64,000 nt of DNA, from contig NZ_MVBD01000008.1 of assembly GCF_002000055.1 (NCBI RefSeq), positions 1-64,000 on the forward strand, given 5' to 3'. The notes beneath the pieces are model-generated. The model was not told the origin of the DNA, did not search any database, and worked only from the letters and a program-made list of their open reading frames with translations. Positions within the stretch are counted from its first letter, which is position 1, and the number at the start of each line of letters is the position of its first letter. The position numbers and the translations under genes are program-made. Below are positions 34,572 to 43,300 of this stretch, one piece after another. Source of the DNA: Marinicella sediminis (GTDB lineage: Bacteria; Pseudomonadota; Gammaproteobacteria; Xanthomonadales; Marinicellaceae).

Positions 34572-35534
34572 ATGCGTTACAGAGAATTTAAACGGTGTAA
34601 CACCAAAGTTTCAGAAATTGGCTTTGGTACTTGGGGATTTGATACACAATTGTGGCGGGATGGCAATGTGCACGATTTTGCCAAAAGTCTCAATATAGCT
34701 GTTGAGCTTGGAGTGAATTTGGTCGACACGGCTCTCGTTTATGGAGATGGCCAGGCAGAACAAATCATTGGAAAAGTCATCAAGTCTTTCCAGAACCGAA
34801 AAGAACTTTATGTGGCGACAAAAGTGTCCCCCATGATGCCAATTTCTATTCCATCGCCGCATATTCACGCAGATGAGGCATTTCCCAAAAACCACATCAG
34901 AAAAGCGACCGAACAGTCTTTAAAAAATCTAGGTTTAGAGTGTATCTTTTTGCAACAACTCCATGCATGGACACCCAGGTGGCTTACTGAAGGAGAGTGG
35001 TTACATACGCTGTTAGAACTTAAAAAAGAAGGTAAAATACAGGCCATTGGCGTGTCCCTTCACGACCATGATTGCATCAGCGCTGTTGACTTGATCAAAA
35101 GTGGATATGTGGATTCAATACAAATTCAATATAATTTATTTGACCAGGGACTAGATCGATACATTGGTGATATCGCAGCTAAAAATGGAGTTGCTGTTCT
35201 GGCCCGTTCTCCCTTGTATGCCGGAGCACTGGCAGGTAACTATGCCAGTAATCAACAGTTTAAACAGGGGGACTGGCGGTCTCATTTTTTTGAAAATCAA
35301 CATCTGACTGAAGTTAATCAAAGAATCGCTCGAATTCAGCATGATTTCAATTTACCGCCAGGTGCACTGGCTGACTTTGCCTTGAATTTTGCCGTTTCCA
35401 GCCCTTACTTAAGCTCGGTACTGGTAGGAATGCGCTCACCACTTCGGGTGTACGACACCATCAATATCGCTCAGAAACCTTACATGTATGATCATGTGAG
35501 AGCGTTTTGTGGTCGATATGATTGGCTATCCTGA
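34572..35534 (+). CDS. aldo/keto reductase (RiPP locus)
   Basis: A 320-residue NAD(P)H-dependent TIM-barrel reductase. The catalytic tetrad is visible: Asp52 and Tyr57 in LVDTALVYGDGQAE, Lys84 in VATKVSP and His131 in LQQLHAWTP. The C-terminal cofactor region contains SSVLVGMRSPLRV. These enzymes reduce aldehydes and ketones, and some act on imines. It is translationally linked to the preceding gene (3-base gap), and its stop lies 8 bases from the stop of the convergent YcaO gene. In this setting a carbonyl or imine on the modified peptide is a plausible substrate, but that is an inference. A housekeeping role cannot be excluded. Confidence 0.85.
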   Translation: MRYREFKRCNTKVSEIGFGTWGFDTQLWRDGNVHDFAKSLNIAVELGVNLVDTALVYGDGQAEQIIGKVIKSFQNRKELYVATKVSPMMPISIPSPHIHADEAFPKNHIRKATEQSLKNLGLECIFLQQLHAWTPRWLTEGEWLHTLLELKKEGKIQAIGVSLHDHDCISAVDLIKSGYVDSIQIQYNLFDQGLDRYIGDIAAKNGVAVLARSPLYAGALAGNYASNQQFKQGDWRSHFFENQHLTEVNQRIARIQHDFNLPPGALADFALNFAVSSPYLSSVLVGMRSPLRVYDTINIAQKPYMYDHVRAFCGRYDWLS

Positions 35535-35542
35535 GAATGAAT

Positions 35543-36727
35543 TCATCCTATTGGGTGAGGGAGGTGGTTGAGTTGTTCCGACATCAAGCCAAGATCCTTT
35601 AATCTTTTACCTCCTGTATAACGGTATGCGTGATTGTATTCTTTTCTAAAGGCGTGAGGTACGATCACGCGACAGACATAAAATCCTTCTGTCCGAAAAT
35701 CTGGGGGTGTCGTGTCCACCAGCAAGGGTCTACCCAGCCCTAAGTTAACACAAGCAGTCAGTGGATCATGATTTACATTTCGCTGAGTCATCATGTGAGT
35801 TGGTTTGTACCAATCCCACACTTTTTTACCATTGAACCATCCCCATAAGACATGATCTTCGCTGGACATGATTTGATGAGTAAGTTGCCTGTTTTCCTGA
35901 CTCATTAATAAAGCTGACCCTCTGAGCATGAGCGCCTCAAGTGCCGATTTTTGAATGTCCTGCTCTGTACTGCCACCGCAAGCCACGCCAATTGTGGTGC
36001 GATATAAATGATCTGTAAGTAAAGTAATGACAACACGTATGCCATGTTCGCTGCCAATGTCCAGCAAACGATAACTGAGGTTTTGAATTGCGAACTCATC
36101 CTGTAAGTCAGGATGTAATAATGTTCGATCTAAATTGATTTTTGGGTAATTTGGCACTTTCCAGGACAGCATCAAAGCATCCCGCTCCAAAACTTCGCAC
36201 AATGCCCTGTCTGTGGTTTCGGATTTTCGGTCTGAAAAACCGGCCGCAAATCCAACCCCATCCGTTTCAGGCAACGGTAAAACACATTCGCTGAAAGATT
36301 TCCACCAGGGAAATACAGCTTCTGCTGGTATGAAATGTATAGAGCCGTCGACCAGATCCTGGGCAGCAACACTCATTGTTGGCTGTCGACTTCTGAGCTT
36401 TTCCAGCCATTTAACCTGTTCATCAGAATAAGGAAAGAATTCAGCGAGAGAACGATTTGATTCCACAGATTTGGCAAGTGTCTCCATTGCCCAAAGAGAC
36501 AGGCCAGCACAGCGTTCGACCCCTTCCATAAAACACTTAAATCTTGCGATTTCTGGGTTAGACGACATGCCTGCAAAAATGTGTTTTCTGCCACCTTGAC
36601 GGGTTTTCACCTGAAGCTCAAAAAAAGCCCCCCAAATATTGTGAGTTTGTCCTTCACAATATACCGGTATGTCTTCAATGGATTGATATTGAGCAGTTCT
36701 GATCGATGCTGGTAATTGTAGTTTCAA
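35543..36727 (-). CDS. stand-alone YcaO-family peptide backbone-activating enzyme
   Basis: A 394-residue YcaO. ATP/Mg-site signatures are present: SSNPEIARFKCFMEGVER (residues 55-72) and TTDRALCEVLERDALMLSW (171-189; E178, E181, D183). YcaO enzymes phosphorylate peptide amides to form azolines, amidines or, with a partner, thioamides. No E1-like/Ocin-ThiF, TfuA or flavin dehydrogenase partner is encoded nearby. The C-terminus reads NHLPHPIG, only a partial match to the PxPxP end of azoline-forming cyclodehydratases. The only start after the upstream stop is TTG 36727, which follows the HEXXH gene stop by one codon in the same frame, so translation is likely coupled. Last gene of the leftward operon. 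Confidence 0.92.
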   Translation of the reverse strand: MKLQLPASIRTAQYQSIEDIPVYCEGQTHNIWGAFFELQVKTRQGGRKHIFAGMSSNPEIARFKCFMEGVERCAGLSLWAMETLAKSVESNRSLAEFFPYSDEQVKWLEKLRSRQPTMSVAAQDLVDGSIHFIPAEAVFPWWKSFSECVLPLPETDGVGFAAGFSDRKSETTDRALCEVLERDALMLSWKVPNYPKINLDRTLLHPDLQDEFAIQNLSYRLLDIGSEHGIRVVITLLTDHLYRTTIGVACGGSTEQDIQKSALEALMLRGSALLMSQENRQLTHQIMSSEDHVLWGWFNGKKVWDWYKPTHMMTQRNVNHDPLTACVNLGLGRPLLVDTTPPDFRTEGFYVCRVIVPHAFRKEYNHAYRYTGGKRLKDLGLMSEQLNHLPHPIG

Positions 36728-36730
36728 AGA

Positions 36731-37969
36731 TTAAACCACGTAATCGTTTCCGACACGCTTGTAGTAGGCCGGGTCGGGTTCTGGAAGCGTTCTTTTGAAC
36801 CAGTCAAGCACATGACACATCCCGGCATAGAGCGCTTGGCCTTCTTCAGTAAATGAGGCGTATTTAGACAGGGAGTCCATACCCTCAATGAAGCCCAACA
36901 AATGCCTATGCAGCCGAAAATACACTTCGTCTTCTTTTGAAAATTGGACCTGGTGCTTGAAGAACATGACTAACCTCATAAATACAAATGTCGAATGAAG
37001 TATGCCAATCATTGGCCTGGGGTCTTTTCTGATGGGTGATGGTGCGCCGTAAAAATCCGGATTTTTCAAAACAGGAGAAACTTCATTTGCTGTGTGGAGC
37101 AAAATGTGTGCGGACTCATGAATTAAATGGTCTGCGAAAGTGTACTTTGACCACTGTAAGTCCAAGTTTAAGAACGCAACACCATGGTAGGCAATGTCAG
37201 AACCGCCCACAAATCGGTCACCACTTAATAAGGCTATGGCATCCATGAGGACATTAACTTCGTCGAAGCGTTCCTGTCCGCTTTTTATGATTAACTCCAC
37301 ACCGTTTTTCAATCCATCCTTGAGTACATCCACCTCGGGTTCGTGCGGCATTCTGATATGTAAATTTTCGGCATTGTTAATTGGTTTTGATGCAATGCCA
37401 TCAAGTTCTGCCAGGTATTCATTCAATACACTTGAATGAGAATGGATGATGATATCCGTTTTTTCTACTTTGTTTGTATTTGCTTTGCGAATATCTATCA
37501 GCTGTCTGATGTCAGCAGTATTGACTTGATAAGACCTGCCATCAATACAATGCAAAATCAACAATTCATAACCAATGCTGAGTTCATAAACAGGAACAGA
37601 AAAGACATAATCGGCTTGCGGAATATGGCTTATTGCATGAGGAATAGCCAGATTAATTTGCTCATCAGGTTTGATTGTAATGATGAGCTGCCCAACCATT
37701 AACTCAATTAACTTATCAATATAAGGCACTAACGCATCATGTTTGAAATGTTGGGGGGCATTGGATAACCAGTAATAAAGTGGGGCACCAATTGCATAAC
37801 GATCCCCTTGCTCTGCATTCATTTTTAGATAATCAAAACAATTGACCAAAGACCGATGATGAGCCTCAGAATGAGCGCAAATACGCTCTATGTCTGAGAT
37901 AATAATGCAATCCAGCAATCGCCTCAAATGCTCCGCCATGTTGGCGGACGGAAAAATAATGGGATGCAT
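36731..37969 (-). CDS. HEXXH-motif protein, putative peptide beta-hydroxylase (aKG-HExxH type)
   Basis: A 412-residue protein. The metal motif is HESAH (284-288) in DHLIHESAHILLHTANE. It is followed by YGAPSPIRKDPRPMIGILHS (307-326), where His325 is a likely further ligand and Arg-Pro-Met matches the family's conserved RP. This layout is that of the HEXXH-motif peptide-modification family, members of which were shown to be 2-oxoglutarate-dependent peptide beta-hydroxylases rather than proteases. The N-terminal 230 residues are helical and may bind the leader. The ATG is 7 bases after the precursor stop, and YcaO follows after 3 bases, so precursor, HEXXH and YcaO form one unit. Confidence 0.85.
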   Translation of the reverse strand: MHPIIFPSANMAEHLRRLLDCIIISDIERICAHSEAHHRSLVNCFDYLKMNAEQGDRYAIGAPLYYWLSNAPQHFKHDALVPYIDKLIELMVGQLIITIKPDEQINLAIPHAISHIPQADYVFSVPVYELSIGYELLILHCIDGRSYQVNTADIRQLIDIRKANTNKVEKTDIIIHSHSSVLNEYLAELDGIASKPINNAENLHIRMPHEPEVDVLKDGLKNGVELIIKSGQERFDEVNVLMDAIALLSGDRFVGGSDIAYHGVAFLNLDLQWSKYTFADHLIHESAHILLHTANEVSPVLKNPDFYGAPSPIRKDPRPMIGILHSTFVFMRLVMFFKHQVQFSKEDEVYFRLHRHLLGFIEGMDSLSKYASFTEEGQALYAGMCHVLDWFKRTLPEPDPAYYKRVGNDYVV

Positions 37970-37976
37970 CTATTAT

Positions 37977-38687
37977 TTATTTCTTTTTGGCTTTGGGGTT
38001 TGCTGATTTGGTGTCAGAGTCATTGTTTTCCTCCAACCCGGCAGCCTTTTGCGCCTGTTCCAAAGCTTTCATTGCCTTTTCAGGCCCCAAAACGGATGCC
38101 AGTTGAATGAGCATCGGTTGCAGTAAATTCACGCCACCATCGACGCCATCTGCAGGATCGAGGGCATTCAATCTGTTGTCATTGTCAGGGCGGTAGCGGA
38201 TCATAGCGCGATCAGGTCGACGGGTGTCAACATCCGGGCGGTAGCGGATCATGGCGGCATCGGGTCGACGGGTGTCAACATCGGGGCGGTAGCGGATCAT
38301 GGCGGCATCGGGTCGACGGGTGTCAACATCCGGGCGGTAGCGGATCATGGCGGCATCGGGTCGACGGGTGTCAACATCGGGGCGATATCGAATCATTGCA
38401 CCATCTGGTCGACGATAGTCAACATCAGGACGGTAGCGGATCATTGCGCCACCAGGTCGACGGGTGTCGACATCGGGGCGGTATCGGATCATGGCAGCCG
38501 TAGGCCGACTGTCCGTATCCGGACGATAGCGAATCATGGCACGGCTTCTGGTATTCTGTGCTGAAAACGCTTGGTCTACTGCGTTATAAATAAGTGCGCC
38601 AAGGTTGCCAGAATGACCCAGATTGTCATCAAAAACGGCGTCTTCCAAGGCCTCTATTCTTCTTCTAAAAGCGTTAAGTTGTCCCAT
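37977..38687 (-). CDS. multi-core RiPP precursor candidate with eight 16-residue repeats
   Basis: A 236-residue protein. Residues 1-49 form a helical leader (LNAFRRRIEALEDAVFDD) with no signal peptide. Residues 50-176 are eight tandem units of consensus AMIRYRPDVDTRRPDA. AMIRYRPDxD is invariant. The position after the second Asp is S, T, Y, T, T, T, T, N in order, and the unit ends vary (PTA, PGG, PDG, PDA, PDR, NAL). Residues 177-236 are a helical, Lys-tailed follower (PMLIQLASVLGPEKAMKALE). No cysteine occurs in the repeats, and Ser/Thr occurs at only some positions. A strong AGGGAGG lies 6 bases before the ATG. The adjacent HEXXH and YcaO genes make it the likely substrate. A purely structural repeat protein is the alternative. 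Confidence 0.8.
   Translation of the reverse strand: MGQLNAFRRRIEALEDAVFDDNLGHSGNLGALIYNAVDQAFSAQNTRSRAMIRYRPDTDSRPTAAMIRYRPDVDTRRPGGAMIRYRPDVDYRRPDGAMIRYRPDVDTRRPDAAMIRYRPDVDTRRPDAAMIRYRPDVDTRRPDAAMIRYRPDVDTRRPDRAMIRYRPDNDNRLNALDPADGVDGGVNLLQPMLIQLASVLGPEKAMKALEQAQKAAGLEENNDSDTKSANPKAKKK
38160..38540 (-). repeat. eight 48-bp tandem repeats encoding the core units
   Basis: Eight in-frame units (the first 45 bp) run leftward. Units 5, 6 and 7 are almost identical at the DNA level, while units 1-4 and 8 carry synonymous changes (for example CGATATCGAATCAT in place of CGGTAGCGGATCAT, read on the + strand). This fits recent amplification of the inner units with older outer ones, while the protein motif AMIRYRPDxD is kept in all. 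Confidence 0.95.
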
Positions 38688-38691
38688 TTTG

Positions 38692-38760
38692 CCTCCCTAA
38701 ACAATTAAAAAATAATCACACGTAAATCAATATACTACATATTTGCACAAATTGCATGAA
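38692..38760 (-). promoter_or_regulatory. precursor ribosome-binding site and possible promoter region
   Basis: Leftward, AGGGAGG (38692-38698) is an unusually strong Shine-Dalgarno for this window, as expected for a highly made precursor. A TATATT hexamer (38729-38734) is a possible -10 box without a good -35. On the + strand TTGCA occurs twice, 9 bases apart (38743-38747 and 38752-38756), and could bind a regulator. The 75-base gap could give the precursor its own promoter, separate from the upstream methyltransferase. Confidence 0.4.
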
Positions 38761-38762
38761 AA

Positions 38763-39503
38763 TTATTTAATACTTACCAAGACCAATGAATGAGAATCAT
38801 CATCATATTTAGCGCCACTTAAACTGCCATAGGTCTTTACCTTTTTAAAGCCCGATGACTTTAGGCTGTTAACGAGTTCATCAGAAGAATATAACCAGTG
38901 TGAAACCGTTTCTGTTGCCTGTACTTTGCCATTCTTTAACAGTGTCCATGTAAAGCGATTCTTCCTTGAGCCAGCTTTATATAAAGATGTTTCGATCAAA
39001 GTGTATTCGCCCATATTGAATTCTCTTACTGGTTCCCGGTTACGTTCAAAGGCCTCCAGGGTTATCAGCTCCATAATGAACTTTCCTCCGTTTTTTAAAC
39101 TGAGAAATACATTATCCAGCACCTTCGTGTTATCTTCTGGAGCTTCAAAATAACCGAATGAAGTCCACAAAGACATAACAGTTTCAAATTGTGTCTTGAA
39201 AGAAAGATTTCGCATGTCATTGTGAACCCAGGATACGTTTGCTTGTTTCTTCAAAGCGGCTTCTTTTGCCTTTTGAAGCAAATATCTTGATTGATCTAAG
39301 CCATAGACGTCAAACCCCAGGAGACTGAGTTCAATAGCGTGCCTGCCAACACCACAACCTAAATCCAGAATTTTCGAATGGTGCGGAATGGAGACAAGAT
39401 CAAGTAACTGTTTCACTTCGTTTTTTGCATCTTCGACTTTGGAGTCATTAAACAAAACGACACCAAAGGTTTGCCAAAAGGATTCATTTTCATACCATTT
39501 CAT
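38763..39503 (-). CDS. class I SAM-dependent methyltransferase upstream of the precursor
   Basis: Started at ATG 39503 (AAGGAT nine bases upstream), this gives 246 residues; in-frame codons before it extend to 39602 but look non-native. Motif I is KILDLGCGVGRHAIELSLLG, then YGLDQSRYLL; motif IV is in FETVMSLWTSFGYF. It is unrelated in detail to the methyltransferase at 33173. It is read in the same direction as precursor, HEXXH and YcaO, ending 75 bases before the precursor, so it may belong to the same transcription unit and methylate the product. Its right side is bounded by transposase remnants. Confidence 0.8.
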   Translation of the reverse strand: MKWYENESFWQTFGVVLFNDSKVEDAKNEVKQLLDLVSIPHHSKILDLGCGVGRHAIELSLLGFDVYGLDQSRYLLQKAKEAALKKQANVSWVHNDMRNLSFKTQFETVMSLWTSFGYFEAPEDNTKVLDNVFLSLKNGGKFIMELITLEAFERNREPVREFNMGEYTLIETSLYKAGSRKNRFTWTLLKNGKVQATETVSHWLYSSDELVNSLKSSGFKKVKTYGSLSGAKYDDDSHSLVLVSIK

Positions 39504-39659
39504 GTGCTTATCCTTGAAAAAATTGATTTGACCATTTTGTATCCCATAACGCTTGCTGTGATTTTGCCACAAGAACCCGTGATCTTTTCCAGTGTTTATC
39601 ACATGATGATTGCGCCATTCAATTGGTTATATTGTAATCCCCATTCCTAACCGACTTTA

Positions 39660-40066
39660 TATAAGGTTCACATGGTCCTGGTAAATCGTACAATCCTGCC
39701 CAGGTCATCAAGACCCTTTGGTCAGACTAATTGGCATTGTTATTGACCTTCAGGACGATATGAAAGTGGTTTGACATCACTGCATAGGCACAGATGTCAA
39801 TGCTGAATAATTTAGCCAGGTATTTCATGCGTTCAACGACCCACTTCCGTCGATGCTCGAAAGTTCGCCCAGAAGCATGATCATCACCACACAGGAAAGC
39901 CCTGCGGACGCATCTTGAGACGACATGATAATAGGGCGTTTCTTCCAGACAAACTTGGTATAACCTTGCCAGTCCCATGGTTTTCTCGGTTTCAAACCAT
40001 GATTTTCAGAAATTCAGCTGGAAATAGCTGTGGCAAATGTATGAAGTGTACGTATGATATTTCTTA
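39660..40066 (-). pseudogene. RAYT element remnant, copy B
   Basis: The leftward frame from 39978 encodes the N-terminal 83 residues of the RAYT (ETPYYHVVSRCVRRAFL, MSNHFHIVLKVNNN), then hits a stop. About 60 further bases resemble the MTWAGLYDLPGPCEP region before homology ends near 39660. The right flank (39979-40064) is nearly identical to that of copy A. Most of the transposase and the left end are lost, so it is immobile. It marks the right boundary of the RiPP locus. Confidence 0.85.
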
Positions 40067-40089
40067 TGGATTGGTAAGGCCTGAGTTTC

Positions 40090-40250
40090 CTACACACTCT
40101 TTGGGTTCTCAAAAAACTTCTGTTCATAAACCGTCGGTGTCACACGACCATTACTGGTGTGACGGCGTTTTGGGCTGTAGAACATTGCTATGTAGTTAAA
40201 TTCATCTGCCCGTGCCTGAGCACGGCTTTTGGACTTCTTTCTTCAAATTA
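40090..40250 (-). pseudogene. IS3-family transposase OrfB C-terminal remnant
   Basis: Read leftward it gives KSKSRAQARADEFNYIAMFY, then SPKRRHTSNGRVTPTVYEQK and a stop after FFENPKSV. This is the C-terminal block of IS3-family integrases (FNYIxxFYNxxRRHSxLGxxSPxxYE). Only about 50 codons remain. It lies directly beside RAYT remnant B, so 39660-40250 is a dead mobile-DNA patch. 40251-40334 holds only a terminator. Confidence 0.8.
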
Positions 40251-40280
40251 TTATTGATACAGCGAATTGGGAACAAGGAT

Positions 40281-40320
40281 AAACCACAAGCCAGCATGAA
40301 CTGACTTGTGGTTTTGGGTT
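40281..40320. terminator. hairpin terminator downstream of the subtilase gene
   Basis: AAACCACAAG (40281-40290) and CTTGTGGTTT (40305-40314) form a perfect 10-bp stem with a 14-base loop. It lies 20-54 bases beyond the leftward subtilase stop. T-rich sequence follows on the + strand and TTTATCC on the - strand, so it is probably bidirectional. Confidence 0.7.
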
Positions 40321-40334
40321 TTTGGCGTTTTGGT

Positions 40335-43300
40335 TTACTGCAATAACCGAGAAATGGAAGCATTGTTTTTATACAGCCCGCCGCCGGGGGTTAATGGGTA
40401 AGTGATGTCAAGATCGGCCGTGGTATCGATGCCAAAATCGATACTGAATGGTCCGGCAGATTGGCTGGACAGGGTGCCGCTGGTGGTTCTTGGGTAGCCG
40501 GTGTGGTGTTGCATGCCGTATGTCAGGTTACCCAGGGATGAATGTACTGAATGATCAGAGACCCATCTGCCGATGCCGTTGTTGTCATAATAATAAACCA
40601 CTGCAAATGATTCTTTACTGGATGCTTCATGGGTTTGTAGTGAGATTCCCCAGCTGCCAGAATGGGTGGGCTCATAATACACGCCAGAGTGGAGTGCCGG
40701 CAGGGCGGGTGTATCATTGCTGTTTTTAAAGATGGGTTGAATACACCAGTTGCCTGATTGACCATTGATGTTCCAGTAGAACGAACCCAGTTGCATGCGA
40801 CGGTCTTTGCCTGCACAGTGGGCATTGCTGTTAACCTGGGTCTCGCCGTAATTCAGGCTGAAATTACCCACGGTGGTGTGGGTTGTTGATTGGCTGTTAA
40901 AATCATAAGTGACCTGGTTGAGGGTTCCGGACATTTGGTTGTTGGCATAGGTGCTGCTGCCATAAAACCATTCCGGGTGGCCGTTTTGGTCGTATGATGA
41001 GAAGTACAGGTAGTACGTCGAACCGCTTTGTGAAATGTGTATGCCATGGCCACTTCTTAAGGTGTCATAACTGAAGCCCCTGACAGGTGTTGGGTATGAT
41101 GTTTCAAGCAGAGCAGGGTCCTCAAACAGCACATTTTGGCCGACATGCTGGTCTTCATCCGCAATGAATACCATGTCCGAGATGTGACCGGTGAATGATT
41201 GTCCCACGGGGATCCGGTAAGTGACCCAGCCAGTGCCAGAATAATTGTGATGGCTTTGATTGCCGTAGATTTCGGTGCCATCAACCTGCCACACCCTGGC
41301 CGGTGTTACTGAGTTGCTGCCTGCCATGATGAAGCCGATGCCGGATATTTCGTTTTCCTGACGGTTGGATTTGAATTTAAATTCCAACACCGTGTCCGTT
41401 GTGACCTGGTAATCATAAGCTATTTTTTTCCATGAATTGCCCATGAATTTAAGCCGGTTGTTGTTAGTACCCACCACCACATAAGAGGTGTGTTCGAGGT
41501 CTTCGCCATTGCCATAGCTGAGTAATGGTTCACCCATGAAAGGCGGCTGAGCTGCAGTGGCCGGGCGTGTAAAGCATTGTTCATTGCTTTCTATGCCGTC
41601 GCTGACAACCCAGAAGCACAGCCCATTTTTGTTGAATAGATTTTGTAGATACAAATTCTGAATGGGAAATTGCAGCCTTTCCTGACCGTTGTAATCTGAG
41701 CGAACGTAAATGTCGTTGCCAGCAAATTCGGCCAATACGGGACTGTTGGCTGCATTTGCTCTGACTTTAACCGAAGCATCGGCTGCGAAATTGTTCCCCA
41801 ACATGCGGATACAGTAGTTGTTGTTACACACCGGGTAGGCATCTTCCAGCACCGGAATGATGCTGCTGATGGCCTGGTACAGATCAGGTTGAGGCCCGAT
41901 GTGACCGGTATCACCTGTCACTTGTGGGGTGCCGGTGGAACTCAGCAGGTTGCGCATACCATAAGAATCATATTTTGGCTTACCGGCATTGTCAGCGATG
42001 CTCTGAATGGTTGCTGCGGCGCCAACCACGATGGGTGATGCGCCGGACGTGCCGCCAAAAACAGCGGTATACAAACTGTCTTCTGAGCCCACATTCTGTA
42101 AGTCTCCGTAGCCGGTTGTGGTGATGTTTTCACCCCATGCATGGACATCCACCCGGCTACCATAATTGGAAAAACAGGCCCGTGTGCGAGAGGTTGAGAG
42201 ACTGGCACCAACGATGATGGCCCCAGAGTCCTGGACTTTGCGATTAAAGGCGCCCTGATAAATGGGGTCATCCAGATTTACGCTGCCATTGGCTCCTGCC
42301 TCGATGACAATGATGCCATTGGCGGTGGCTTGTTTGATTGCTGCAAATACCGCCGGTTCACTTTCCACAGGAACGTATCTGCAATTGTTGCTTGTGCACA
42401 CACAGGTGTTGCCGGTTTCAGGTCCGTATGACTGCATTTCCAGCAGCATGATGTCTCCGCTGGCCATCGATGCCGCGGCACTGGTGATGGCACTGGCACG
42501 GCCTTGAGTCTCTGAGCGGAAACCCATGATGGCCTGATCGGCAATGCCTTTGATTCCCAGTTGATTGTCCTCAGCGGCGATGATGCCGAGTACCGCTGTG
42601 CCATGATCCCGATAGCCGGGATAATGGTTACCTGCATCGTCAGCAAAGACCGGCAGGTCTTCATGGGTGGTGTTGAAAGAGTATTCAACATCAATGATTT
42701 TGATGTTTTCACCCTGACCATTTGGCAAGCTCCAGGCAAACTGGGCATCGATGCCATTGGGCGCAGGTAACAAGTAACCTTGTGAAGCGCCGAAGTCCGG
42801 GGTATTGGACTTGACCAATGGTGGTGGTGCCATTGATTCTGCATAGGCCACTTCAATGATTTTTAATTGGTTCAAAGCCTCAATGAGTTGTGCCACGTCC
42901 TGGTAATGGCTGCCTTCAGGCAATGGAGCAGAATGGAATAAATTCAAATCCACTAAGTCCTGCCGGACGTTTCGTTCAGCATTGATTCGGCGGTTATCCA
43001 GATAGTCTTCTGCCAAAGTTGCGAATGTTCTCTGAGCGGTCAGCTGGTGTTTTTTTAATAATCCATCAACGACTTTCAGGCTGTCATTCACCTGCTGAGC
43101 TGAGACTTTCTTTGTGGCGAATTGATCAGGCAGGAACGTGGTTTGGTTTTGTTGAATGGCGATGCCACTTCCTTCAATGTATTTGATGGTAATCGCAGTG
43201 ACTGAGGTTGTATCTGGTAACACCAGTCTGGCATATTTCATCCTGGGGTCAAGGTCATACAATGAGTCAGTTTGGGCCTGTGAGGTGAAGGTGAACAGCG

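Noticed and set aside
35543-36727. Azole-forming cyclodehydratase of a classical TOMM cluster
   Set aside because: The core units have no cysteine and few Ser/Thr, no E1-like partner or dehydrogenase is present, and the C-terminus only partly matches PxPxP.
36731-37969. Zinc protease processing the RiPP leader
   Set aside because: HExxH alone suggests a protease, but the following YGAPSPIRKDPRPM...GILH block is that of the HEXXH peptide-modification (hydroxylase) family, so protease was not chosen as the call.
38160-38540. CRISPR-like array or non-coding satellite
   Set aside because: The 48-bp units are contiguous without unique spacers and stay open in one frame with a conserved protein motif and mainly synonymous differences, so it is a coding repeat.
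40523-42856. Several long open frames within the subtilase gene in other frames
   Set aside because: They follow from the composition of the subtilase gene and have no start signals or domain features.
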